The notes: generated from the sequence alone by a model not told the origin. A stretch of 64,000 bases of DNA from Ottelia alismoides (GCA_037367405.1 JAZKJV010010536.1:372001-436000); one strand, 5' to 3'. Positions 48,616 to 61,199 are shown, numbered from the stretch's first letter. Numbers and translations are program-made.

Positions 48616-49035
48616 CTTCCTTTGCTATTTCTTTTGGACTAACTTCTTTACTTGTATGCGTCCATTATGCGAGAACCCTAAATTTTGGACTACATCCGGG
48701 CGGTAACGCAACGAAACTAGCTTAATTACCCGCATGTGTTCCTCATGCGAGGACCCTTCCAAATTTTGAACTACATCCACGCCGCGATGTAGCGGCCCTT
48801 GCCAATTTTTCATTACATTTGGGCGATGCAACACGTCTCGAGTAGGGAACGCCCCAATGAAATCTGTATGTTTGCTTAAATCCATGTTGAAAAGATCCAA
48901 TTATCATGAGGAAACTTCCTAAATAGTATTTTAAAAAAATATTTAGAAAGTTGTCCTCGACTGTTTTATGACGGTTGTCAGCTATCTAATGCAACCCTCC
49001 TCATTTACTCCGGCTTAGGACCCGCCAAGGCTGAG
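45754..49035 (-). mobile_element. RTE-clade LINE, near full length (3.28 kb)
   Basis: The order endonuclease then RT on the minus strand, the 3' tail CATGTAGCCGACCCTACTAA (about 45788-45807) and the TTTGTTGT-like terminus are characteristic of plant RTE LINEs. A target-site duplication is visible as TAGACTCAAAATACAATA (45736-45753) and TAGACTTAAAATACAATA (52366-52383), now separated by LTR F. The 5' end (about 48900-49035) precedes the first ATG-bearing frames. Confidence 0.85.
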
Positions 49036-49040
49036 TTAGA

Positions 49041-52000
49041 TGAAGAACAAGAATCTCACTATCGGGCTAAGATAAAAATAATCAGGGTCATTGTGACCTG
49101 AATAGCGAGGCTTAGTCAACAAGAAAAGAAGACCACCGAAATAAAGTAATCAATCAGTAAAATCGAATAGCGGTCTCGCTATTTTATTTAACCTGGTATA
49201 GCGACCAGGGTCAAATACAAGGAGCACGGATTGGCCAAAAAGGCCTACGAAGTAGTCTAACATTCAAATAAAATAAAGAAAATATTTTTGGTGGATTTTA
49301 TGGATTTTTAAACTTTTTGTAATTTTTTAATTATGAAGAAAATGTGGAAAAAGGCTAAAAAGAGCACACTCAATGAATTATTCAACACACAAAGACAAGT
49401 CAGAAAATTAAAATAAAATTATTTTTGAGTTTTATAATTTTTTAAGTGTTTTGATAATTTTCTCAGATTTTTATATTTTTTTGTTAATTTTAAAAAATGT
49501 AATAAGGAAGAAAACTGAAATCAATGTGCAGCCAAATTTGAAAGGTTATTTAAAAATAGATAAATAAACTCTAAAAATTTGGAGATAATTTTATATCAAA
49601 TTACAAATAAAAACTAAGCTACAAGAGAAGAAATTGCATTTTTTGAATTTTCTAGACTTTTTAATAATTTTTATAAGGTTTTAGGGTTTTGTAATTTTTA
49701 GGGGTTTTATATATCCAAATCAAGTGAAATTTGTACGAAAGCAAGAAAAAACTAAAACAAACAGTATCTAATTTTTTTAGAATTTTCGGAGGTTTTTTAG
49801 TATTTTTTGTTGATTTTATAATTCAAACATTAGCAAAAAGAGAGGTTTTTGAATTCTAATAAATAGAAAAACAAAACAAAAATGTACCAAAAAATTTCTG
49901 AAATTTTTACACAGTGGTAGGGGCCACATATCCAAATTTCAGCAAATTTGGAGTTGATTTGATATTTTATTCAACCAATAGAAAGGCCACAACACACAGG
50001 GACCTATATGCAAAGAAATTAAGTTTCAGGGCCAAACTGATTACACGTGTTAAAACTGCAGGGCTAAATTTGCAAAAATCCAGAAAGGCACGAGACACAC
50101 ACGTGATTCTAAAAAACAAGGGCATATATGTAATTCCTATTTATTAAAATGTAAACAATAAAAACACAAAACTTTAGGATAAAACATGCAAATGTTCCAC
50201 AAATCACGTGTCGAAGCACATGCTCCACATATGCAGGACTTAATCGCAAATAAAAGAAACACAAGGTCCTACATGCAAATTACCCAAAATAAAATAACAT
50301 TCAAAAAGATTAACAGGACTGAAACGTAAATGCTAAACTAAGGAGGGCCTAAGTGATAATTACCCCTTTATTATGATCCGATGGCTGAGAGGCGATCCAT
50401 CTCAGATCTGACGGTGGAGAACTACAGATGCCTCTTCGTTGATCGACACCTCAGATCTGATCCTCAAATGGATCGACGGTCGGGAGACTCCCTCAGATGG
50501 ATGGACGAGATCTAATCTGGAGCGAGGGGGCTCGATCGACGGTGATGTAGGCTCCTAAAAGAACTGAACGCCGGCAAACTGCGCCCGGCCACTGAGCGCG
50601 CTAGGGAGATCCTCCGAGGGTGCTGAGATGGGGGGAATCGGAGCTGAAGGTGGTCCGCAGTGGGTGGGGATCTCCGATGAGGCCGGGAGCGTCGGAGGAG
50701 CTCCGACGACGAAGGGGACCTGGGGGTCATGTTCCTGAGTAATCGAGCCTCCAGATGAGGCTCTTAAGCCTTGGTACCTGTGCAGGAAGCAAGAGGGGTC
50801 GAGGGCAAACTGCCTCGACCCGTTATCGGGCGAAATGGGCGATCGGGGGAGTCGGGGCGTGGTCCTCCGACGAGCGGCAGCAGAGGAGTACCTAAGTCCA
50901 GGTTCCGGGGCGAACCACGATGATCGGAGGAGTGAAGAAGATACAGAGGAGTCTCATCAAGATGTAGGGATGGTCGGATGGCGAAATGGGTGGTCGGATG
51001 GTCGGCGAAGGCCGATTGCCTGAAACCTAAGAATCGACAATCAAACTAGGCTACTAATTATTGAGACTACCTGATGATTGGAAGCGTCTGTGGGGGAGGT
51101 CAGCTACCTCCTGGGGTCTTTGCCTCAATGGAGCAACGCCTCCAGAGGCTCGGGCTGCGCCGGTGGCGGAGCTCAGCGATGATGGTCGCCGGACCTAGGC
51201 AAACGCCTCCAATCGCTCTCCACAACACACTCTCGCACTCGTTGTCACTCGAGGAAGAAGGTGGAGGTCACGGGGGTCAAAAACGGTGGTCAAAGGTGCG
51301 GGAAAAGGCGACTGGAGGAGAAGCTATACAGGAGTGAAGGTCCGGGAAGATGGAAGTCGGACACACATCGCGAGGCTCGAACCCCTGAGACGAAGATTGG
51401 GCGTGAATCGCGGATGTGCCCTCTGCAATCGGAGTACGGGGTTTGGGTAAATGGAGGTCGTATCACATCTGGAAAAATCAGAGAAATTGGTTCGGAGACA
51501 CGGATCCGCGGAGAGGTGGTCCTGGGGGAGAGTTGACCGGGGGTCAACATCCCTCGTAGACCAATGAGAAAATTCTAGCCCTAAAATTATTTGGTAATTC
51601 AAAATAAATGAGAAAAAGATTTTATTTCAAAATATTTACAAAATGAAAAATGTTTATTTATTTTCAAAGTATTTTTTAATGATTTTTATTTATTTTTTTG
51701 AAAAATAAATTAATGTATATACATAATATAATATTATATACATGTATAAATACCTATGTATTTTACACTTTTATTTTTAATTTCTTATTTTTGTATAAAT
51801 ACTCTAATTTTATATTTTATTTATTTACATCATAAAATATAGAGTATGAAATAATTTTTTATTGATATTTATTATTTATTTACAAGGGTAAAATAAATAG
51901 GTATTTTATTCTTATATACATGATATATATATACAATGAAGAGAGAGAATTTATGTTCTTTTTGTTTTTTTTAATTTTTCTGATTTTTATTTTATTTTTA

Positions 52001-52364
52001 TAAATATATACAAAATAAGAGGAACACATTTTTATTTCTCTTTTTATGAAAATAAAATATTTACATAAGAGGGGGGTTTTGTACAAGGTTGAGTTGCCCT
52101 ATCTCTCTCTACTTATTTTATTTTGCAATCAGACCCATATTGGGTCCTCTCTTGGGTTCAGGTCAATCAATATTTATTCTAAATATTTCCCTCTTTTTCT
52201 TTATTTCTTATTATTTTATTTTTGTACAAAAACATGCTAATTATTGCTATTTACACAAAGCATATAATTTGATAATTTATTCTATTTACAAACATATACA
52301 TGGTGTTTTGCAAAGATTTTTAGCTAAAAAATAATAATGAAGAGTGATGAATGGGGATTCATCA
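49041..52364 (-). repeat. F: solo LTR (3.32 kb) inserted in the LINE target duplication
   Basis: TGAAGAAC at 49041 to ATTCATCA at 52357-52364, with exact TTAGA duplications (49036-49040 and 52365-52369). It shares the E1/E2 LTR blocks: AACCTGGTATAGCGACCAGG near 49192, a GC-rich island (50370-51550), W-box pair 51532-51548, TATA-like CTATACAG 51324-51331, and a CCTATCTCTCTCTACTTATT tract near 52099. No internal region, so it is a solo LTR left by recombination. Confidence 0.88.
51324..51548 (-). promoter_or_regulatory. LTR F promoter: paired W-box plus TATA-like box
   Basis: GTTGACCGGGGGTCAAC (51532-51548), perfect arms, about 205 bp from the TATA-like element (51324-51331, minus sense). Confidence 0.5.
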
Positions 52365-52369
52365 TTAGA

Positions 52370-53578
52370 CTTAAAATACAATAACAAATAAAATATATTT
52401 TTTGGGTTTTTTTTGCAATTTTTTATTTTTCTGTATTTTTTAATTCAAATATGGATAAAAACGTGCTCTTTTGATTTTTAAAAATATTTAGAAGTGCTTA
52501 AAAGAAAATCCAAAAATATAACGTGAAATTAAAAACAAGCAAGCACTCAACTTTATTTTTTTTAGAATTTTTGGAGCACTGATGGTATTGTTAATAAATG
52601 GAAAATAAACACAAAAATAGTTGATCTAGCAAGGGTATAAATGCAATTAAAAAAATGTGAGGTCCTTTCTGCAAAATATCCAAAAATATTCAACCAATGT
52701 CTAAGTTTCTATACTAAAGCAAAATATAAATATCCAAAAAGGCATCTCTGTAAAATTGACACCTCACATTGGATCGCACGTGAGGTGATATGGACTGGAC
52801 CCAAACGTAATTCGAGGGAAGCTTGAGGTCCAACTTACAATTTTTACAAAAGTTTTTTAACTGGTTAAATAAATGACACGATTAGATAATAATAAAAAAA
52901 CAAGGGGCCTAAGATGCAATTACCCCTCCACGTGTGCCTGATCGGATGACTCTTAAGGATTGACTTGAACACCTGGTGTTCTTGGGACACATGATGATGC
53001 TTTAGCGTGAAGGGCCGGGATTAGATCCCAGCTAGCGATTGAACGACAGTGAAGCATCTCATCCAATGGTCCATGTGCGATCTGGACGGCTAGATGATCC
53101 GATGACTAGAAGGGCAGCTGGAAGAACATGCCAAGAACTCGGTTGGGTTGAGATTCGATCGGTCCTCCTTCTCTCCTCTGACCTTCTAGAATGCTTGGGG
53201 TAGGGGCAAAATGGAGCCTAGGCTCCTCGGCTTGAGATGATGGCCTCTGATGAGCTCCTGGATTGTTGGCATGGGTTGATAGAGTCGGGGAAGAAAGGCA
53301 GCTCCAGGTGCTTTGTCCTTGGTCAAAATCAACTCACATGGAGTCGTTTGACCCTCGAGAACCTGTACAAGATTGAAGCATGCAACAAGGGGTTGGTTCT
53401 ATTAGTCTCGAAGGGACGGAATGAGGCATCGGTGAACACGGGCAGCGAGTTCTGGAAATAGGTGATGGAGATGGCCTCAAGGAGCCAAATCGGCAGTTGA
53501 TCTGGGTGGATGATGTTAGCCATGTGAGCCCTAGGTGAACCATTCCTACAATAAAAGTTATTGATTGTTTTCACTTTC
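52370..53578 (-). repeat. LTR D, middle part
   Basis: LTR-type sequence between LTR F and the copia-like LTR: an AT-rich arm (52385-52900), then the junction phrase AAGGGGCCTAAGATGCAATTA (starting 52902) and a GC-richer part. No gene. The short open frames (for example 53237-53461) lack similarity. Confidence 0.6.
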
Positions 53579-55966
53579 TGAGATTAAATGAATGAATGCA
53601 CTATAAGGTCCCTCTGTACAATAAGGGTTATGTTCCATGGCCAACTTTATAATAATACAGCCGTTGATTCACTGATTGAATCATAGAGGCTGGTACTTAG
53701 ATGAATATCTAAAGAGTTAGATAGAGGACTCATCAAGCACCATTAAATGATTATTAAGTGATGATCTCCAGCCTGAGTAGGAGATGGAAATCCTTTCTCA
53801 AAATGGATGATATATGACCTCTTGATGCAGGTCCTCTGCATGGGAATAATGATTCGGAGGTGTCAGATTAGTTGAGTCAAAGAGTTGACTTAACGAGATC
53901 GAGATAACCAAAGACCTACGTTGAATGTTGTCACAGCATAGGCACACATCCTCTGACCAGAGACAGATGTGTTACTATATGTCTGAGTATGTACATTTGG
54001 CAGACCAATAGGTTGATGACCTAACCAAGGTCTATACATCGGCGAGCTGGTGTGCATATAAGGACATGTGAGTAATACGTTCTCTCAAAGGGATCATACA
54101 GGTTAACTTGTGAACCAGAAGACATGAGCTCACTCATGAGATATTGGGACTGATCAAATTCCATGCATGGTCATAATACTTTGGAAGCATGACAAGAATT
54201 TGAAGGTACAATATATGCTTTGGAAAAGCATATGATCGATACCAATTCCCAATGACCAAGACTGAGAAACTTGATGATTAAAACCTAAAGAAGACAGTAC
54301 AAAATTGATCTACATCTTTGGGTTTCATCATAGGTCTTCCAGTATGCAAGATGTACAGGTGTTGGGAATTCCTGAGGGTGATGTGATCATAAACGAGTGT
54401 ATAACCATGGCACATCCATTCCGAGGGAGTGATGAAACATGATTGTATTTTAGTGACTCCTCTCAATAGAGAAGTGACCTGATCTTAATCCATGCATTGG
54501 ACATTGGTCTGAATAAGATTCAGATGCAATGAGAAGATTAGGTATGCGGCCTTGATTCAATCAAGCATCTGTGGGAGGTCCATGAGATCTGGATTTGAGA
54601 TGTGATCTCAATATCCAAGTCACTATACATGGAACAATACAATCGTCATGTCCTTATCTCCAAGTATCTACGGAGAAAGCACATCATTCTTGAAAGGGTT
54701 CAAGAATAATTCCATAGTTTAAATATATCTAAGCATTGAGAAATTGATAACTAAATGTAATTTAATTATCTTGATGCATGTGGATATTTATCCAATATAA
54801 TTAAATGTGATATAATTATTGCCGATAAGAATAATGTGGATAGCAATATCTAATTATTATAATATGTTATAAATATGATATATAATGTATTAAAGAGAGC
54901 TTATTATGATTTACATTTGTTCATTAATTATTGGTGTGAATTGGATTCACATTGTATAATTCATTGAAAATGTAAATTATGTTTTGTTTTGGGTTGTGAA
55001 TGTGATTCACAAATTTCCAATGGTAAGATTGTAATATTCTTAAAATTAATTACGAATTATTTGTGTAGAATAATTAACAACAAAAGTTGTTGTAAAAATA
55101 TTGGAGATTTTCATGGAGATATGCTATCTTATGAGATTGCATGAGATTGCCTCCACCATGGAATATGGTGGATGGCTATCAAGTCCTATATGGAATTGGT
55201 AGCCGTCCTACCTATTTCATGTGGAGATGTAATCTCCATGCTAATATCTCCATATTTGATTGATTTAATTTAGGATTGAATTATATTTGATTTATCAAAT
55301 ATATTTAATCTAAATTAAATTATTAAGTTGGTTTTTTTACCAACAACAATCTTGACCATTGGATTAAGTACTAATCAATCTCATCCATTGATTTGGTGTG
55401 TCCCATGGATTGTGATCTATGGACTCCCAAAACCCTATAAATAGAGAGGCACCCCTTGCTCTCTATGGTTATGCAATTGAGATACACCAAGCTCTCTTCT
55501 CTCATTCCACACGTCATCTCTTCTCTCTTCTCCATTGGTGGCCATCCACCAAACCCTAGAGGCTCGTCGTTGCTTCGCCGTCGCACCGCCGCCTCAACGT
55601 TTCTTGGTTCTTCATCTTCTTTGGAGTGATTCGCTCATGAAGAAGGTGTTTGATCTCGTGCGACGAGATCAGTAGTTCATTGTGCTTGGATCAACTTCTT
55701 GTATTGCGAGGATCACGCGACTCATCCCCGCGCTCGCAAGCGTCTTCTCCGAAGATTGTACTTGAGACAGGAGGTCTCTGTTTGTAGAGACTCGATCAAC
55801 CATACTACAAGAGGTATTCCTATATACTTTATGTGGTTTTAGATGAAATGATCCGAGAATCGTTCTTGGACCATGTGGTTTCATCATATAAAATTTTTTA
55901 AATTCCGCTACATAGAACAACTAGTCTGACTAGTCATTTTTCATCGTATTTGATACGATGCTCACA
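53579..55966 (+). repeat. Copia-like solo LTR (2.39 kb)
   Basis: TGAGATTAAATG at 53579 to GATGCTCACA at 55957-55966, with exact CTTTC duplications (53574-53578 and 55967-55971). Composition and words differ from the Athila LTRs. On plus, a TATA box CCCTATAAATAGAG lies near 55432-55445, followed by a CT-rich 5' leader-like stretch. AAATTCCGCTACATAGAA near 55900 resembles copia LTR 3' ends. A short palindrome CATCGTATTTGATACGATG sits at 55942-55960. The copia label is an inference; the solo-LTR structure is well supported by TG...CA and the duplication. Confidence 0.65.
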
Positions 55967-55971
55967 CTTTC

Positions 55972-57800
55972 GTGATGCGCTTGAGGAATATCCCATATCC
56001 TTCAGATGATTGGTGGGACATGGAGGAGAATTGAAAGGGAAAGGAAGTGAGGTGGTCTATGAGTACGGAGACAGTGAGGTGCACGGTGGAGGTGTTCGCC
56101 GGAGTTAAGCTCCGACGAACGAACGGGCTTCTCTAGGCTAAATAAAGTGATCAAAAGCTAAGCTAATGGAAGGAATGAAATGTTGGAAGTAAACCAAAAC
56201 TAAAAAGCAAGAAAAGTACCTTGAGTAGCCGGTGTTGCGAGATGGGGAATGTCACGGTGGGCACGCCAAAGACGGTGGAACTACCCTCTACCTCGCATCC
56301 TCGACAAGCCTAATCGTTGGGCGAGCTCCCTATCATGGAGCTCGAGCCCTAAGTTGTAAGAAGGGGTGAAAAGTGGGGTATATGGGATTCAAAAATCGAG
56401 GGTGGAGGGTTTTGTACGGATTGTGAACATGGGTCCAAGATCGAGGTGGCGAAGCTGATTCAGATGATCAATCCCCAAGGAGTCAATGGCACATGAAAGC
56501 TTGATGAATGAGGAGAAAAAGTTGTGAAGGAATCAACCCAAAAAGATGAAGGAATCCTTGGGGGAAAATCGAAGAAGGTGAGGTCAAAGGCAATTTCTAA
56601 CAGGGCTTCACCTGGGGAGAAGAGTTGACCTGGGTAAACTCTTGACTCACCAAAAAAGGAAGCTCGAAATTATTCAAAAAATCAAAATTAATTAGTAAAT
56701 AAATTAATTAAATTAAAAATATAAAATAAAAAATGGTTATTATTTTCTGTAGTATATTATTATGATTTGTATTTATTTTTATGGGTTTATTTATTACAAG
56801 TTAATTTTTAGGGTTTATTTATAGGCATAATTACTTATATTTTGTATATTTCATTTTTATTTTATATGTTTGATTTTATTATTTTGTTTTATATTTTATA
56901 TATTTATAACTAATTTTTATACACATAAATATGTTTTTCTTATATTTTCCTGATATCATATGCACACTTAAATTAATAAAATTATATATTATATAGGTAT
57001 AAGTATTGTATTTTCATCTATGTATTTATATAGATTATTTTATTTTAGTATTTTATTTATGTTTTTATTCTATTCTAAATATGTACATATACTATAAATA
57101 ATATTTACAAATTTATAAAAAATATAAAATAATAAAAATAATAAAGAATAAATAAAATGAATATTTTATCCTTGTATACTATACAATATGGGTCCAAAAC
57201 CTAACTTTCACACCTTAACTCCCAATTTAGTGAAACCACCTTCATTGAATACCTTATTAAAATTTATATGCAATTAAAGGTGATTTTGGTACATTTTGAG
57301 TTCATATAGAGAAGATATGGGTATGGGGAGTTTGGGTTTTGGCATTTTATTCAGAGTATAAAAAGTACACTATATATTATTTTTGTGTGAAATAAATTTT
57401 GTATTTTTCTATATATTATTATCTACAACTTTCATGTATAAAGTATCTTTATTTGAGATATAAATAATAAAGAATAAAATAGATCCCAAAAGTGAATTAT
57501 TGAAGAATAATTAGATGGGGATTTTATTGGATTTTTGGCCCTTATCTCCCCCTACTTTATTCCTTGTCGACCCATCATCAAGATGCCTAGGTCTGTGGGT
57601 TTAGGGTCATAAAATACCTTTGGAATTTTTTTATTTTTTCCTTTATTCTATATTTTTGGCATTTAAAACTATATTTTATATATAATAAATGGAATAAATA
57701 ATGAAGGTTTATTTGTAAAAAATAATGATATTTGCATGGATTAGCTAGGGGTTTTAAGGTCAAAAGAATAGAATAAAGGTGATGAAATGGAGATTCATCA
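55972..57800 (-). repeat. LTR D, 5' part
   Basis: Starts (minus sense) at 57800 with TGATGAAT. It includes the purine tract CTTATCTCCCCCTACTTTAT (plus, near 57541) and the GGGTCATAAAATACCTTTGG junction near 57603 shared with LTR A at about 5995. The GC-rich island is 56000-56650. Matches LTR A 5990-7400 inverted. Confidence 0.7.
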
Positions 57801-57805
57801 ACTGC

Positions 57806-59328
57806 CAATGATATAAGTCGTGCGTTGATCAGAGGAGAACCATAGGAGTGGTAGATTCCTGCACTCGAGTGCATGCATCCGCACATCAAGCTAGAGACCC
57901 TATACGACACCGATGAATCTTCATCAATGACCACATGAAGCTCCAGGGACTTATCGAGGGTCCCCGGACTTTTAGAGCAACAGTGAACCCCTTGGGGATT
58001 GGGGGTTTGTTTTGGAACACCATTGGCCCTCTACCAACTGCACATCGCTTGAACCTTCCCCTCATGCTTCATTGGAGATGACCATTTGAAGGCTCATCAA
58101 AGTCCAACCTATAGGCACTGTAGATAGGCTACACACCTCTCCTTCTAATGGTCAGTATCTCAGAGATTCACATCCATCAGATCACGAGGGCCCTCGATCG
58201 AATGACCTAGAGCACCTCCCCACTATCCGTCTGAGCCTTCAGCCTTAGGCAAGTTAAGCCTACTCCTACGTGCCACGAGGAGAGACATACTCAAGGCTCC
58301 ACCCTAGCCTCCAGGCACACACATGTTACATGCGAGGCATGGGATTTTTGCACATCATTCGTCCGTCGTTCCTGGAATAGCACGTTGGTCCCTACCTCTA
58401 GAATATTTGCATAAATTCCTCCCAATGGGAATAGGTTATTCCACTTCAGGCCCTGCATGCATTTATTTGTGTTAATATAATTTTGTGATTTTCATAAATA
58501 CCCATATATTGGAGTATTATTTTTAATCATTGTAGAATAATCATCCCTTTATCTTGTAAACATATAATGGTTTTTTTTATGACCAAACATGAATTTAATA
58601 TTATTATTGTGGTAAAATTATTTGTATTTTACCCATTCCATGATTTGTCATCCATAATAAATCATAACTTGCTCTAAAAATCCGCCCAAAAATTACATTT
58701 ATTAGGATTAATTGCTCTATGTAATGTATCCAAAAAAATCACATCATTTGCACGCACCATTCTCCTTAAATAAATTATTCGGTAATTTATGTAATTTATT
58801 TTTAGTTAAACCATCTATTCATATTTTTAGAATTTTGAAGTATTCTGGATTCTTCTTAATCAAAGCTATTTAGGATAATCTTGATTTTGGAAATAATTAG
58901 TGTTAGCTACTTATCAAAATTAAATCACTCCTAATAACCATTTTTGAAATCATCAATTCATTAAAAATGTGTAATGCATCAAAAAATACAAAAAATTCAC
59001 AATAGGTTAATTTTGCATTAATTTACATTCTAACCTTGTTTCATTATTTCAGGAATTAATTGGAGTAAAAATTTTGATAAATAACTCCTAAACTTGGTCA
59101 CATTTGCATTATTCCATTTAATTGCATTTAAAAATAAAAAATATTCTCTTGAAAGCCGTATGCACTTAATGGTCTGAAAAATAATCTAAGTTGATAGTTG
59201 CCCACGTAAAAATAAAATTGCCATTCACACTGAATTAATTGGTCAATCTTTGAGTGGTTTTGATTAACTGTTGGATTCCGTGCTACACTAAAAATGATGA
59301 ATTAGAAGAGGGACTCAGTGATTTTTTC
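57806..59328 (+). repeat. LTR B, second part
   Basis: Continues LTR B after solo LTR D. From about 58590 it tracks E3 LTR 30900-31560: TATTTTACCCA, CAAAAAAATCACATCATTTG, the GCATAACGAGG/GCACCATTCTC block, CTAAATAAATTAATTGG-like words, and AATCCGATTTTTG versus GGATTCCGTGCTACAC. The end is placed at GATTTTTTCA (59328) by analogy with the E3 3' end GGGTTTTTCA. No clear duplication, so the edge is approximate. Confidence 0.55.
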
Positions 59329-59985
59329 AAAGTACGACCCTTCAACTAGTCTATCTGGTAGTACTCTAACTCTCGGGACATACAACCCAATGAACTACAA
59401 TTCCGTCAACCAAGTCTGTCAGGGGATTTACTCTCACCACAATATAAGTGGTCATAAATATGGATCCTTATGGTATGGTGCACTCATGCATCCAGATGTA
59501 ACTCTCTAGAGCACCTACCACCACCCCCACTTTGTGATGCCCCTCGAGTAGGGATTACTGCACCCACATTGTATATTTATCGCTCCATCCCTCGCAATGT
59601 GTATTACAATTTACTTAAAAGAAACAATCTCGATCACGGTTATAGATTCCATTAATCAATTAACAAATCGTTAATATTTAACACCTCAGGTCACAAACCA
59701 TTTCATTAATGATTGACCCAATGCACAATTGCAAGTATTCTATATTGCCTTAACCCATTGCATTTAGTGCAATCAAATTGTTAAACGACAATCACCAGCA
59801 TCTTATACCATGTTAAGAAATGTTGCGATGACCATATATACCTTCGATCGCCACTCAAGACCCCTCCCCCCCGCACACACACACCCAAATGTGATAATAA
59901 TATTTAATTTAGACCACATCGTCAAAAGCAGGACATAAACATGAGTGTTGTATTGCCAACCATAGTATATCAATACTTGCTATTA
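59329..59985 (+). other. Unassigned segment with a short open frame
   Basis: Open 59318-59509 (SKYDPSTSLSGSTLTLGTYN and on) and 59470-59655. No family recognised. It might be decayed internal sequence of the element owning LTR B, but nothing matches A, E2 or E3. A short C and CA run lies near 59864-59884. Confidence 0.3.
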
Positions 59986-60086
59986 ACTATATACTAGAAT
60001 GTCACCCGCACTTCGTGGCAGTCAAAAATAAATTGATTTTTTTAATATAAATTTAAATCATAATTTGTAATATTTTAATTTAATAT

Positions 60087-60161
60087 AAAATGATTGACAT
60101 GAAAAAGTATAAGGAAAATATTCTTTATTTTCCTTACACTTTTTCATGTCAATCATTTTTT
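60087..60161. repeat. Near-perfect 34-bp inverted repeat
   Basis: Arms at 60087-60120 and about 60126-60159 are complementary with one mismatch (GAAAAAGTATAAGG versus GAAAAAGTGTAAGG), separated by about 5 bases. A compact hairpin inside the unclassified segment. Confidence 0.85.
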
Positions 60162-60362
60162 ATTAATAATATTTGTAGTTCTACAAAGAAAAATCTAAAA
60201 TACAATTTCCAAACTGTACAATTGATATTAATAATATATGTTTTTGGTATTACTTAATTAATATACTATGATCCTAAATTTAGAAATATAGAGGGTATAT
60301 TGGAAAGGGGGCATTAATTAAGGGGAGAGAGGATGGAGAACGTAGAGAATTTAAGGGAAAAG

Positions 60363-60388
60363 TGTGTGTGTGTGTGTGTGTATGTGTG
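60363..60388. repeat. (GT)n microsatellite
   Basis: Uninterrupted GT dinucleotides followed by TATGTGTGTA. Confidence 0.9.
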
Positions 60389-61199
60389 TACGGGGAGAGA
60401 GATAATTTAAAGGGGGAGAGACTAGGCAACCACGTGTCAAAAGGCTGGGAAAAAATCCAGCCACACTTCATTGTGGATTTTGTCATATTGATTTTGTTGA
60501 ACATACCTATAAATTTAACAAATAAATATCTTTAATGGTTTAATGAAAAAATATTACTTATGGAATCTATATTTTATTATTTTGAAATCTCAAGTAAATC
60601 TTTCGCCAATGTTCAATTAGAAATGTATAGTTATGCTCAACAAGAAAAAAATATTTTTTTACCCTAACAATCGTAACATGTATCAAAGTTTTAATACAAA
60701 GTTTAATTTACATGGAGGGTCTCATTTAGGGGCATACAAAAAGTATAGGGGGAAATATGTCATCTTGATACATGATATTTTAAACGTTTAGAAATATTTT
60801 GATAATCTTATAAGTAAGTAAGTAAGTATGTATGTATACAAAGATCAAATTGATATTGATGCTTTGAATATAATATTTTTACGAACTATTACCATGTCAT
60901 ATACTTATAATATCTTAAAAAAATTGAATCGATTAATTTTTTTGTTACCGACTACTATTTGCTTTTACCATATTAGTTGGCCAAATAAATTGATTTGTAT
61001 TATGATGATGACATATCTTATAAATAACTAACACGACATATAATATTTAGTATTATAAATATTCAATACTTATTTTAAAATATCTAAATATTAAAATAAG
61101 AATCAGAAATATTATTTTTTATAAATATTAGGAGATATAGAGAGATAATGTTTGAGCTTGTTCTAAATGTAGAAATGGAGAGATATAAACCGGATGGGG

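Larger units (their letters stand above)
44910..57800 (-). mobile_element. D: solo LTR of element A's family, expanded by nested inserts
   Basis: Reads TGATGAACAGG at 44910 and ATTCATCA at 57793-57800 (plus), flanked by GCTGC (44905-44909) and ACTGC (57801-57805), a one-mismatch duplication. Native parts are 44910-45735, 52370-53578 and 55972-57800, about 3.9 kb in total, close to LTR A (3.84 kb), which they match inverted. No polypurine tract lies outside either edge, hence solo. Inserts: RTE LINE, LTR F, copia-like LTR. A weak W-box pair sits at 56624-56639. Confidence 0.75.
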
